NCBI RefSeq assembly: GCF_024764835.1
Contig: NZ_JALIGE010000076.1
Location: 124,001 to 188,000 of the forward strand
Direction: 5' to 3'
Length of the DNA: 64,000 nucleotides
Source: Scandinavium hiltneri
GTDB taxonomy: Bacteria > Pseudomonadota > Gammaproteobacteria > Enterobacterales > Enterobacteriaceae
Below are positions 32,577-41,290 of the stretch, piece by piece; the stretch's first letter is position 1; each line of letters begins with the position of its first letter. Both the position numbers and the translations under genes were made by a program. The notes under the pieces are model-generated. The model saw only the letters and a program-made list of their open reading frames with translations, searched no databases and was not told the DNA's origin.

Positions 32577-32580
32577 ATTT

Positions 32581-35500
32581 ATGCCTGAAAAACAACGATA
32601 CGCCCTACCGACGAAGGCGGGCGAGCAGCGTCTGCTCGGTGAGTTAACCGGCGCCGCCTGCGCAACAGAAGTTGCTCAGATTATCGAACGCCACCGTGGC
32701 CCGGTGGTGCTTATCGCCCCCGATATGCAAAACGCACTGCGTTTGCAGGATGAAATTGCCCAGTTCACCGACGAACTGGTCATGAATCTTGCCGACTGGG
32801 AAACGCTGCCGTACGACAGTTTCTCGCCGCATCAGGAAATTATCTCCTCGCGCCTTTCGACGCTCTATCAGCTGCCAACCATGCAGCGCGGCGTGCTGAT
32901 CGTACCAGTGAATACGCTGATGCAGCGTGTGTGCCCGCACAGCTATCTGCACGGTCATGCGCTGGTGATGCAAAAAGGCCAGCGCCTTTCACGCGATGCG
33001 CTGCGGGCGCAGCTCGATAGCGCGGGTTATCGTCATGTTGATCAGGTCATGGAACACGGTGAATACGCCACCCGTGGCGCGCTGCTGGACTTATTCCCTA
33101 TGGGCAGCGACCGACCGTACCGTCTGGATTTCTTCGATGACGACATTGACAGCCTGCGGCTTTTTGATGCCGATACCCAGCGTACGCTGGAGGAAGTCGA
33201 TGCCATCAACCTTCTGCCCGCGCACGAATTCCCGACCGACAAAACTGCCATCGAACTGTTCCGCAGCCAGTGGCGCGATAAGTTTGAGGTCAAACGCGAC
33301 GCGGAGCACATCTATCAGCAGGTGAGCAAAGGCACGTTACCGACCGGCATCGAATACTGGCAGCCGCTGTTCTTCAGCGAGCCGCTGCCGCCGCTGTTCA
33401 GCTATTTCCCGGCCAATACGCTGCTGGTGAATACCGGCGACCCGGAGGCCAGCGCTCATCGTTTTGAAGCCGACACCCACGCGCGTTTTGAAAACCGTGG
33501 CGTTGATCCGATGCGTCCGCTGCTGGAGCCTGAAAATCTGTGGCTGCGCACCGATGAGCTGTTCAGCGAGCTGAAAAAATGGCCGCGCGTTCAGCTGAAA
33601 ACAGACGTGCTCCCCGATAAAGCCGCGAACGTGAATCTTGGATATCAGAAGCTGCCGGATCTCGCGGTCCAGGCCCAGCAGAAAGCGCCGCTGGATAGCC
33701 TACGTCGCTTCCTCGAAGGCTTCGATGGGCCGGTTATTTTCTCAGTAGAAAGTGAAGGCCGGCGTGAAGCTCTGGGCGAACTGCTGGCGCGTATTAAACT
33801 CTCTCCAAAACGCATTCAGCGTCTGGATGAGTGCGACGGCAACGGCCGCTATCTGATGATTGGCTCCGCCGAACATGGCTACATCGACACGCTGCGTAAC
33901 CGGGCGCTGATTTGCGAAAGCGATCTGCTGGGCAAGCGCGTGGCACGCCGTCGTCAGGATTCGCGCCGGACCATCAACCCGGATACGCTGATTCGTAACC
34001 TGGCCGAGCTGCATCCTGGTCAGCCAGTGGTGCATCTGGAGCATGGCGTCGGCCGCTACGCGGGCATGACCACTCTCGAAGCCGGTGGCATTACCGGTGA
34101 GTATCTGATGCTCACCTATGCTAACGACGCCAAACTGTACGTGCCGGTATCGTCGCTGCATTTGATCAGCCGTTACGCAGGCGGTGCGGAAGACAATGCC
34201 CCGCTGCACAAACTGGGTGGCGACGTTTGGGCGCGCGCACGTCAGAAAGCCGCTGAGAAAGTGCGTGATGTGGCCGCTGAACTGCTGGATATCTACGCGC
34301 AACGTGCGGCGAAATCCGGCTTTGCGTTTAAGCACGACCGGGAACAGTATCAGATGTTCTGCGATACCTTCCCGTTTGAAACCACGCCGGATCAGGCCCA
34401 GGCGATTAACGCCGTGCTGAGTGACATGTGCCAGCCGCTGGCGATGGACCGTCTGGTGTGCGGTGACGTAGGTTTCGGTAAAACGGAAGTCGCTATGCGC
34501 GCCGCGTTCCTGGCGGTAGAAAACAATAAGCAGGTGGCGGTGCTGGTGCCCACCACCCTGCTGGCGCAACAGCACTTCGACAACTTCCGCGACCGCTTCG
34601 CCAACTGGCCGGTGCGTATCGAAATGCTCTCCCGCTTCCGCAGTGCCAAAGAGCAGACGCAAATTCTGGAACAGGCCAGCGAGGGGAAAATCGATATTCT
34701 GATTGGGACGCACAAACTGCTGCAAAGCGACGTGAAATGGCGCGATCTCGGCCTGCTGATCGTCGATGAAGAGCACCGTTTCGGCGTGCGCCACAAAGAA
34801 CGTATCAAAGCGATGCGTGCCGACGTCGACATTCTGACCCTGACCGCCACGCCTATTCCACGTACGCTGAACATGGCGATGAGCGGTATGCGCGATCTGT
34901 CGATTATTGCCACGCCGCCTGCGCGTCGTCTGGCGGTTAAAACCTTCGTGCGTGAATACGACAAGCTGGTGGTTCGTGAAGCCATTCTGCGCGAAGTGCT
35001 GCGCGGCGGACAGGTTTACTACCTCTTCAATGACGTAGAAAACATTCAGAAAGCGGCGGATAAGCTGGCGGAACTGGTGCCAGAAGCGCGAATTGCCATC
35101 GGCCACGGCCAGATGCGCGAACGCGAGCTGGAACGCGTGATGAACGATTTCCACCACCAGCGTTTCAACGTGCTGGTGTGTACCACGATAATCGAAACTG
35201 GGATCGACATTCCGACTGCCAACACCATCATCATCGAACGTGCGGATCACTTTGGTCTGGCACAGCTACACCAGCTGCGTGGTCGCGTGGGCCGTTCGCA
35301 CCATCAGGCCTATGCCTGGCTGCTGACCCCGCCCCCGAAAGCAATGACGACCGATGCGCAAAAACGCCTTGAAGCCATCGCCTCGCTGGAAGATTTAGGC
35401 GCGGGTTTTGCACTGGCGACGCACGATCTGGAGATCCGCGGTGCGGGCGAATTGCTCGGCGAGGATCAGAGCGGATCGATGGAAACCATCGGCTTCTCGT

Positions 35501-36027
35501 TGTATATGGAGCTGCTGGAAAATGCGGTGGACGCGTTAAAAGAAGGCCGTGAGCCGTCGCTGGAAGATTTGACCAACCAGCAAACGGAAGTCGAATTGCG
35601 GATGCCGTCACTGCTGCCGGAGGATTTCATTCCTGACGTCAACACGCGACTGTCGTTCTACAAACGGATCGCCAGTGCCAAGGGCGAGCAGGCGCTGGAC
35701 GAGCTGAAAGTCGAACTTATCGACCGCTTTGGCCTGTTGCCGGATGCCGCGCGTAACCTGCTGGATATCGCCCGTTTGCGTCAGCAGGCGCAGAAGCTTG
35801 GCATTCGTAAACTCGAAGGCAACGAAAAAGGCGGCGTGATTGAGTTCAATGAGAAAAACCACGTCAACCCGGTCTGGCTGATTGGTCTGTTGCAAAAACA
35901 GCCGCAGCATTATCGTCTTGATGGACCGACGCGTCTGAAGTTCTTCCAGGAACTGGCCGAGCGGAAAAACCGTATGGAATGGGTGCGCAACTTCATGCAG
36001 CAACTCGAAGAAAACGCCGTCGCATAA
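32581..36027 (+). CDS. mfd: Transcription-repair coupling factor Mfd
   Basis: Removes stalled RNA polymerase and recruits UvrA. 1148 residues, exactly the E. coli length. UvrB-homology region at the N-terminus, RNAP-interaction domain near 480-545 (HLEHGVGRYAGM), translocase motifs GDVGFGKTEVAMR (Walker A) and LLIVDEEHRFG (Walker B), TATPIPRT, and the QLRGRVGRSHHQAYA motif, then the TRCF C-terminal domain. Intact. Confidence 0.98.
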   Translation: MPEKQRYALPTKAGEQRLLGELTGAACATEVAQIIERHRGPVVLIAPDMQNALRLQDEIAQFTDELVMNLADWETLPYDSFSPHQEIISSRLSTLYQLPTMQRGVLIVPVNTLMQRVCPHSYLHGHALVMQKGQRLSRDALRAQLDSAGYRHVDQVMEHGEYATRGALLDLFPMGSDRPYRLDFFDDDIDSLRLFDADTQRTLEEVDAINLLPAHEFPTDKTAIELFRSQWRDKFEVKRDAEHIYQQVSKGTLPTGIEYWQPLFFSEPLPPLFSYFPANTLLVNTGDPEASAHRFEADTHARFENRGVDPMRPLLEPENLWLRTDELFSELKKWPRVQLKTDVLPDKAANVNLGYQKLPDLAVQAQQKAPLDSLRRFLEGFDGPVIFSVESEGRREALGELLARIKLSPKRIQRLDECDGNGRYLMIGSAEHGYIDTLRNRALICESDLLGKRVARRRQDSRRTINPDTLIRNLAELHPGQPVVHLEHGVGRYAGMTTLEAGGITGEYLMLTYANDAKLYVPVSSLHLISRYAGGAEDNAPLHKLGGDVWARARQKAAEKVRDVAAELLDIYAQRAAKSGFAFKHDREQYQMFCDTFPFETTPDQAQAINAVLSDMCQPLAMDRLVCGDVGFGKTEVAMRAAFLAVENNKQVAVLVPTTLLAQQHFDNFRDRFANWPVRIEMLSRFRSAKEQTQILEQASEGKIDILIGTHKLLQSDVKWRDLGLLIVDEEHRFGVRHKERIKAMRADVDILTLTATPIPRTLNMAMSGMRDLSIIATPPARRLAVKTFVREYDKLVVREAILREVLRGGQVYYLFNDVENIQKAADKLAELVPEARIAIGHGQMRERELERVMNDFHHQRFNVLVCTTIIETGIDIPTANTIIIERADHFGLAQLHQLRGRVGRSHHQAYAWLLTPPPKAMTTDAQKRLEAIASLEDLGAGFALATHDLEIRGAGELLGEDQSGSMETIGFSLYMELLENAVDALKEGREPSLEDLTNQQTEVELRMPSLLPEDFIPDVNTRLSFYKRIASAKGEQALDELKVELIDRFGLLPDAARNLLDIARLRQQAQKLGIRKLEGNEKGGVIEFNEKNHVNPVWLIGLLQKQPQHYRLDGPTRLKFFQELAERKNRMEWVRNFMQQLEENAVA

Positions 36028-36038
36028 CCTCTGACATC

Positions 36039-36062
36039 CCCCGGCAGCGTATGTCGCCGGGG
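36039..36062 (+). terminator. Hairpin after mfd
   Basis: CCCCGGC pairs with GCCGGGG across a 10-base loop, followed by CTTTCC. A moderate terminator 12 bases after the mfd stop. Confidence 0.55.
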
Positions 36063-36173
36063 CTTTCCGCTGCGCATTAATTTACACACTCTTTGCAAAC
36101 CACTGAAACATCCAGACACGCACTGACGCCATAATGAGGGTTTTCCCTGCTCAATCACCGTTATGGATGTGCT

Positions 36174-37142
36174 GTGATGATGATTCAATCGCGTTTCCTG
36201 CGCGTACTGGCCCTGTTGTCAGTCGTCGTAACTCTTGCCGCGGCCCTTCCCGCGCGCGCTAACACCTGGCCCCTTCCCCCGCCTGGCAGCCGCCTGGTGG
36301 GCGAAAACCGCTATCACGTCGTCGAAGACAACGGCGGTTCACTTGAGGCTATTGCCAAAAAATATAACGTCGGATTTTTGGCCCTGTTACAGGCGAACCC
36401 TGGCGTCGATCCGTATGTTCCGCGTGCGGGCAGCGTGTTAACAATCCCGCTGCAAACCCTACTCCCGGACGCTCCGCGTCAAGGTATGGTCATTAACCTC
36501 GCCGAACTGCGTCTTTACTACTACCCGCCGGGTAAAAACAGCGTCACCATTTACCCGATTGGCATTGGCCAACTGGGCGGCACGACGCTCACTCCGGAAA
36601 TGGTGACCACGGTGTCCGATAAACGCGCCAATCCAACCTGGACACCGACGGCCAATATTCGTGCGCGTTATAAAGCGATGGGGATAAGTTTACCTGCGGT
36701 CGTGCCTGCCGGGCCGGAGAACCCGATGGGACACCATGCGATTCGTCTTGCAGCGTACGGCGGTGTGTATCTGCTGCACGGCACGAATGCCGACTTCGGC
36801 ATTGGGATGCGTGTGAGCTCTGGCTGTATTCGTCTTCGAGATGGCGATATCGAAACCCTGTTCAAACAGGTTACGCCAGGCACGAAAGTGAACATTATCA
36901 ATACGCCGATTAAAGCGTCCGTGGAGCCGGGCGGCGTACATCTGGTTGAAGTTCATCAGCCGCTGTCGAAGCATATTGATGACGATCCGAAGGTGTTGCC
37001 GATTAGCCTGAATAGTACGATGACGACATTCAAGGATTCGCCGCAGACCGATGCGCAGGTGATGGAGCATGCGATGGAGGTACGTTCCGGGATGCCGGTG
37101 AACGTCACCCGGCATGACGAACCGCCGGTTCAGAATCTGTAA
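36174..37142 (+). CDS. ldtC: L,D-transpeptidase LdtC (YcfS)
   Basis: A periplasmic enzyme attaching Braun lipoprotein to meso-DAP of peptidoglycan. 322 residues. Signal peptide to about residue 29 (ALPARA-NTWPLPP), a LysM-like segment YHVVEDNGGSLEAIAKKYNV, and the YkuD catalytic motif HGTNADFGIGMRVSSGCIRL with the nucleophilic Cys. Three consecutive ATG codons (36174, 36177, 36180) make the exact start ambiguous. Confidence 0.95.
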   Translation: MMMIQSRFLRVLALLSVVVTLAAALPARANTWPLPPPGSRLVGENRYHVVEDNGGSLEAIAKKYNVGFLALLQANPGVDPYVPRAGSVLTIPLQTLLPDAPRQGMVINLAELRLYYYPPGKNSVTIYPIGIGQLGGTTLTPEMVTTVSDKRANPTWTPTANIRARYKAMGISLPAVVPAGPENPMGHHAIRLAAYGGVYLLHGTNADFGIGMRVSSGCIRLRDGDIETLFKQVTPGTKVNIINTPIKASVEPGGVHLVEVHQPLSKHIDDDPKVLPISLNSTMTTFKDSPQTDAQVMEHAMEVRSGMPVNVTRHDEPPVQNL

Positions 37143-37179
37143 TAAAAAAAGACCGCGACAAACGTCGCGGTCTTTTTTT
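37143..37179. terminator. Bidirectional terminator between ldtC and bhsA
   Basis: GACCGCGAC-AAAC-GTCGCGGTC with AAAAAAA before and TTTTTTT after. It serves convergent ldtC and bhsA. Confidence 0.93.
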
Positions 37180-37215
37180 GGCAGTGGCATTGCCGAGGGT
37201 TAAATAAGGAGGGCC

Positions 37216-37473
37216 TTATTTATAAATTACCGCAGTCCCGTGGAGGGTGTTTGGACCGGTAACTGAGGTAATACGGAATGATTTAGCCCCCATCGCGTCG
37301 GCTTTCTGCGCCAGCTGGTCTTCCAGAGAGCCCAGATTCGTGCCGGCATTAGCCGAAATCACACCCACTTTTTGTTGATCAACTGGGGTGGACTGCACTT
37401 CTACAGCAGCGAAGCTTGCGAATGACAGAGAACTCAGAACAGCGGCTACGGCCAGGGTTTTGATGCTTTTCAT
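37216..37473 (-). CDS. bhsA: Stress/biofilm outer-membrane protein BhsA
   Basis: An 85-residue DUF1471 protein, the same length as E. coli BhsA (YcfR/ComC), which lowers outer-membrane copper permeability and responds to oxidative and chlorine stress. Signal peptide MKSIKTLAVAAVLSSLSFAS then FA-AVEVQS; the rest is near-identical to E. coli (VTGPNTLHGTAVIYK). AGGTAAAAG precedes the ATG. Divergent from comR, which in E. coli represses it. Confidence 0.96.
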   Translation of the reverse strand: MKSIKTLAVAAVLSSLSFASFAAVEVQSTPVDQQKVGVISANAGTNLGSLEDQLAQKADAMGAKSFRITSVTGPNTLHGTAVIYK

Positions 37474-37546
37474 GATTCTTTTACCTATGCAGATGAATTT
37501 TCGCAGGTCGTTATTATTAACTTAACAATCGATATGTAAATAATAA

Positions 37547-37562
37547 TGTGACCTTCGTCACA
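37547..37562. promoter_or_regulatory. CRP-type site upstream of bhsA
   Basis: TGTGACCTTCGTCACA is a perfect TGTGA-N6-TCACA dyad, centred about 81 bases upstream of the bhsA ATG and 165 upstream of comR. With a bhsA transcription start near 37513 it would sit at about -41.5. Binding is inferred. Confidence 0.6.
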
Positions 37563-37616
37563 CGTCAAATTGTTTTTATAGCGATTGTTATGTTAATAAT
37601 TAATGCCTTATTTTTC

Positions 37617-37632
37617 ATAATCATATGATTAT
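37617..37632. promoter_or_regulatory. 16-bp palindrome, candidate ComR operator
   Basis: ATAATCATATGATTAT is a perfect dyad in the bhsA-comR divergent region, 88 bases before the comR ATG. TetR-family repressors typically bind such dyads beside their own gene. Assignment to ComR is a guess from position. Confidence 0.4.
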
Positions 37633-37719
37633 TTTATTTTATGCGATTGGGCGCTGGTTATGCAGCGTGTTTGTTTTTATAATGAAGGCTTAACACAACC
37701 ACAGAGGTACAACGGCACC

Positions 37720-38358
37720 ATGACAACTGAAGTCGCAAGTTGCGTAAAAAAAAGCCGTGGCCGACCAAAAGTGTTCGACAGGGAAGTGGCGCTTGATAAG
37801 GCCATGACACTCTTCTGGCAGCACGGCTATGAAGCCACATCGCTCTCGGATCTCGTCGAAGCGACGGGAGCAAAAGCGCCTACGCTGTATGCAGAGTTTG
37901 TAAATAAAGAAGGCTTGTTCCGCGCCGTTCTGGACAGGTATATCTCACGCTTTGCCGATAAGCACGAAGCCCAGTTGTTCTGCGAAGAGAAATCTGTAGA
38001 CGCTGCACTGCGCGATTATTTCCGCGCGGTGGCGACCTGCTTTACCAGCAAAGACACGCCTGCGGGCTGCTTTATGATAAACACGTCCGCGACGCTGGCT
38101 GCGTCTTCAAAAGAGATAGCGCAAACCATTAAGTCTCGTCATGCAATGCAGGAAAAAACACTGTGTGAGTTTCTGACTCAACGTCAGGCTCGCGGGGAAA
38201 TCCCGGCCGATAAGTGCATTAGTGACCTGGCGCAGTTCCTGAATTGTATTTTGCAAGGGATGTCGATCAGTGCCCGCGAAGGCGCCAGCCTTGATACGCT
38301 GTTACAGATTACCGACACCACTATGCGCCTGTGGCCGCAGATGCTGAAAAGCAGCTGA
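37720..38358 (+). CDS. comR: TetR-family copper-responsive repressor ComR
   Basis: A 212-residue TetR regulator. HTH in RGRPKVFDREVALDKAMTLF then GYEATSLSDLVEATG, ligand domain with TPAGCFMINTSATL. In E. coli ComR represses bhsA and is relieved by copper. ATG 37720 (MTTEVASCVKKS) matches E. coli with AGAGG 13 bases upstream; a 20-codon upstream extension is not conserved. Confidence 0.94.
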   Translation: MTTEVASCVKKSRGRPKVFDREVALDKAMTLFWQHGYEATSLSDLVEATGAKAPTLYAEFVNKEGLFRAVLDRYISRFADKHEAQLFCEEKSVDAALRDYFRAVATCFTSKDTPAGCFMINTSATLAASSKEIAQTIKSRHAMQEKTLCEFLTQRQARGEIPADKCISDLAQFLNCILQGMSISAREGASLDTLLQITDTTMRLWPQMLKSS

Positions 38359-38368
38359 TAAATGCCAT

Positions 38369-38404
38369 AAAAAAAAGCCCTTCAGCCTGAGCGATTGAAG
38401 GGCT
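38369..38404 (-). terminator. Terminator after ycfJ
   Basis: On the minus strand AGCCCTTCA pairs with TGAAGGGCT (11-base loop) followed by eight T. It lies downstream of ycfJ and also abuts the comR end. Confidence 0.85.
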
Positions 38405-38428
38405 AATCAAAACGAACGAAACGCTTTT

Positions 38429-38968
38429 TTACGTTTTGTTATTCAGAACCAGCTGACCATTGTTATCGAGTGGGATCTGAGAGCCAGGATCTTTATCCAT
38501 ACGGATTTTCCCCTGCTGATCGCCAATTTTGTAGGTCACGTCGTAACCCAACATTTTGTCAGACTTGTCATATACCGTTTTGCAGCGTTGCTGCGTCGAG
38601 GTGTAGGTATCGTTATTCTGCATTGAGCCCTGGATTTGATTCCCGGCGTAACCGCCACCCAATGCACCCGCCACGGTGGCGACATCTTTCCCGCGACCGC
38701 CACCGAACTGATGGCCAATCACCCCACCTGCTACCGCACCCAGCACTGAGCCCGCTATGCGGTTCTCATCCTGGACCGGACGTCGATGCGTGACCGCAAC
38801 GTTACGGCACTCCTGACGCGGCGTTTTCACGCTCTCTTTAATCGGGGTTGCAGAAATGACCTGCGCATACTGCGGGCCACGGTCGAATACGTTCAGACTA
38901 GCGACTGCCGCCACGCCCAGCGCAGCTGCTACGCCAATCCCTATACCCGCCAACATAGATTTATTCAC
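38429..38968 (-). CDS. ycfJ: Glycine-zipper protein YcfJ
   Basis: 179 residues, the E. coli length. One N-terminal hydrophobic helix (GIGIGVAAALGVAAVASL) and a glycine-zipper 2TM segment (GSVLGAVAGGVIGHQFGGGR, VAGALGGGYAGNQIQG) of the Rickettsia 17-kDa antigen type. Envelope location likely; function not established. GGAGGAA precedes the ATG. Confidence 0.92.
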   Translation of the reverse strand: MNKSMLAGIGIGVAAALGVAAVASLNVFDRGPQYAQVISATPIKESVKTPRQECRNVAVTHRRPVQDENRIAGSVLGAVAGGVIGHQFGGGRGKDVATVAGALGGGYAGNQIQGSMQNNDTYTSTQQRCKTVYDKSDKMLGYDVTYKIGDQQGKIRMDKDPGSQIPLDNNGQLVLNNKT

Positions 38969-39095
38969 GGGAGTTCCTCCTTTGTTGCTGTTGGTAACAA
39001 TTTTGCTATCTCAAAGGCAACGTGGATATAAGAATTGGGATCAAAAAAAGAGGGTTTTAGGGGAACAAGCGTAGGTTTCGGAGTAGTCTGAACAA

Positions 39096-39159
39096 GCCCG
39101 ATGGCGCTACGCTTGCCAAGCCTACAACCGTAGGCCTGGCAAGCGTAGCACCGCCGGGC
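39096..39159. repeat. BIME: two inverted REP elements
   Basis: GCTACGCTTGCCA and TGGCAAGCGTAGC form a perfect 13-bp inverted repeat around GCCTAC-AACC-GTAGGC, flanked by GCCCG and CGGGC. This is a pair of REP units of the enterobacterial GTAGGCC...GCCGGGC type, 10 bases beyond the ndh stop. Confidence 0.8.
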
Positions 39160-39169
39160 GCTTTCGTGC

Positions 39170-40474
39170 TTAGTGCAGTTTCAGACGCGGGCGGATCACC
39201 CGGTTAATACTGCCGACCAGCATCATCAGTCCGGTTTTGAAATAACCGTGCAGCGCAATCTGGTGCATACGGTACAGCGAGATGTAAACGAAGCGCGCGA
39301 TACGCCCTTCTACCATCATCGAGCCGCGCATCAGGTTACCCATCAGGCTACCGACCGTGGAGTAGTTCGACAGAGAGACCAGTGAGCCGTGATCTTTATA
39401 GATGTACGACTTCAGCGGCTTGTCTTTGGTCTGCGCCAGAATATTGTGCAGCGCCAGGCTTGCCATCTGGTGCGCAGCCTGCGCACGCGGAGGCACAAAT
39501 CCGCCTTCTGGACGCGCGCAGGACGCGCAGTCACCGATGGCATAGATATCCGCATCACGGGTAGTCTGCAGCGTTGGCTCCACCACCAGCTGATTGATAC
39601 GGTTGGTTTCAAGCCCGCCAATATCTTTCATGAAATCTGGCGCTTTGATCCCTGCCGCCCACACCATCAGGTCGGCATTGATGTATTCGCCGTCTTTGGT
39701 ATGCAGACCGCCTGCATCGGCGCTGGTGACCATAGTCTGGGTCAGAACACGCACGCCCATTTTGGTCAGCTCGCTGTGTGCGGCGCTGGAAATTCGCGGT
39801 GGCAGCGCAGGCAGAATACGTTCGCCCGCTTCCACCAGCGTGACGTTCAGCGCATCGTTAGTCAGTCCTTTGTAGCCGTAGCTGTGCAGTTGTTTCACCG
39901 CGTTGTGCAGCTCTGCAGACAGCTCAACGCCGGTCGCTCCGCCGCCAACAATAGCGATGTTAACTTTACCGTTCGCGCCCAGGTTGCTGGAGTGCTTCAG
40001 GAACAGGTTCAGCATTTCCTGGTGGAAACGGCGCGCCTGATGCGGGTTGTCGAGGAAAATGCAGTTTTCCTTCACGCCCGGGGTGTTGAAATCGTTGGAG
40101 GTACTGCCCAGCGCCATCACCAGCGTGTCGTACGGCAGCTTGCGCTCAGGCACCAGCAGCTCGCCCTTTTCGTCGCGCAGCTCCGCCAGCGTCAGCGTTT
40201 TGGTTTCACGGTTAATGTCCACCACGGAACCAAGCTGGAACTGGAAATGATGATTACGCGCATGAGCCAGATAGCTCAATGCATCCACACCTTCATCCAG
40301 TGAACCGGTTGCTACTTCGTGCAGCAGCGGTTTCCACAGATGGCTGTGGTTTCTGTCCACCAGCGTAATTTTCGCTTTTTTGCCACGGCCAAGCTTTCTA
40401 CCCAGTTGAGTAGCCAACTCCAGCCCGCCGGCACCACCACCCACAATCACAATCTTTTTCAATGGCGTAGTCAA
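39170..40474 (-). CDS. ndh: NADH dehydrogenase II
   Basis: Non-proton-pumping, membrane-bound NADH:quinone oxidoreductase. 434 residues. FAD fold KIVIVGGGAGGLELATQLG, NADH fold IAIVGGGATGVELSAEL, and the amphipathic C-terminus used for membrane binding. TTG start after AGGGGGTC, as in E. coli. A perfect FNR site upstream fits its anaerobic repression. Confidence 0.97.
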   Translation of the reverse strand: MTTPLKKIVIVGGGAGGLELATQLGRKLGRGKKAKITLVDRNHSHLWKPLLHEVATGSLDEGVDALSYLAHARNHHFQFQLGSVVDINRETKTLTLAELRDEKGELLVPERKLPYDTLVMALGSTSNDFNTPGVKENCIFLDNPHQARRFHQEMLNLFLKHSSNLGANGKVNIAIVGGGATGVELSAELHNAVKQLHSYGYKGLTNDALNVTLVEAGERILPALPPRISSAAHSELTKMGVRVLTQTMVTSADAGGLHTKDGEYINADLMVWAAGIKAPDFMKDIGGLETNRINQLVVEPTLQTTRDADIYAIGDCASCARPEGGFVPPRAQAAHQMASLALHNILAQTKDKPLKSYIYKDHGSLVSLSNYSTVGSLMGNLMRGSMMVEGRIARFVYISLYRMHQIALHGYFKTGLMMLVGSINRVIRPRLKLH

Positions 40475-40608
40475 CGTGACCCCCTAAATTATTAACCAAT
40501 TGTTAATTAAAAGTTATAAAAATAGCCTTTAATTAACAACAAGTTAGACGCATTAAATCGGACATTGATGTGAAGAATATCACGCGAGGTGCATTGGTCA
40601 TACCAAAA

Positions 40609-40622
40609 TTGATATTAATCAA
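40609..40622. promoter_or_regulatory. FNR site upstream of ndh
   Basis: TTGAT-ATTA-ATCAA is a perfect FNR box, 135 bases upstream of the ndh start. E. coli ndh is repressed by FNR from upstream sites. A weaker half site (TTGAT) lies at about 40565. Confidence 0.8.
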
Positions 40623-40670
40623 GTTTCCCCGCCCAAAAGTTGAGCAAGTGTAGTTGATACAGGGGAGTTT

Positions 40671-40702
40671 GTAGGCCTGATGAACACGAAGTCACCAGGC
40701 CC
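40671..40702. repeat. REP-like palindrome / terminator after ycfP
   Basis: GTAGGCCTG, then a 16-base loop, then CAGGCCC. A single REP-type unit about 10 bases beyond the ycfP stop. Confidence 0.55.
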
Positions 40703-40711
40703 GGAGCGGGA

Positions 40712-41254
40712 TTAGCCGAGGGTTTTGAACGCTTTGATGCGTTGCAGATGTGGGGAAATATTCTTGAATTTATGGGTCTGCACTTCGTCCCAGATTATTT
40801 CGTAGTAATGATGCAACTCTTCGGCTGTACGCTGGCTGTTCAGAGCCTCATCCTGACGAGAGAGGATAACCAGGCAGCGATCGCGGTTCTTCTCGCGGAA
40901 ATTGCTGACGCATTTCGTGCCAATGTCCGCATACTCTTCCGGGCGGTCAATCTTGCCGTCCATGTTCTCATGCGGGAACAGGTTCGGGTTGAAGATAACC
41001 TGGCGCATATCGCACAGGAAACCGATGCGTTCAGCCCAGTAACCGCCAAGTCCTACGCCGCAAATCAGCGGGCGGTCGTCAGCGTTAAGCTGCAACATTT
41101 TATCCACTTCTTTGAGCAGATGCTGCATGTCATGCTTCGGGTGAAGCGTGCTATAGCTAATCAGGCGAACATCCGGGTCAATGAACTGCAGTTGCAGCAC
41201 CTTCTCGTGATTTCCCGGGCTGTTTGAATCGAAACCGTGCAAATAAATAATCAT
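40712..41254 (-). CDS. ycfP: UPF0227 esterase-like protein YcfP
   Basis: 180 residues, the E. coli length, alpha/beta-hydrolase-like. MIIYLHGFDSNSPGNHEKV gives the oxyanion region; the nucleophile position reads GVGLGGYWAE, without Ser at the usual GxSxG. Enzymatic activity is not established. Follows nagZ by 36 bases on the same strand. Confidence 0.93.
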   Translation of the reverse strand: MIIYLHGFDSNSPGNHEKVLQLQFIDPDVRLISYSTLHPKHDMQHLLKEVDKMLQLNADDRPLICGVGLGGYWAERIGFLCDMRQVIFNPNLFPHENMDGKIDRPEEYADIGTKCVSNFREKNRDRCLVILSRQDEALNSQRTAEELHHYYEIIWDEVQTHKFKNISPHLQRIKAFKTLG

Positions 41255-41290
41255 GACGTCCTCACAACACTGCCAATCCCGTTCGGGAGG

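Noticed and set aside
33742..35250. 502-codon open frame antisense to mfd
   Set aside because: Lies entirely opposite conserved Mfd motifs, with no ribosome site and no family resemblance; a by-product of mfd codon usage.
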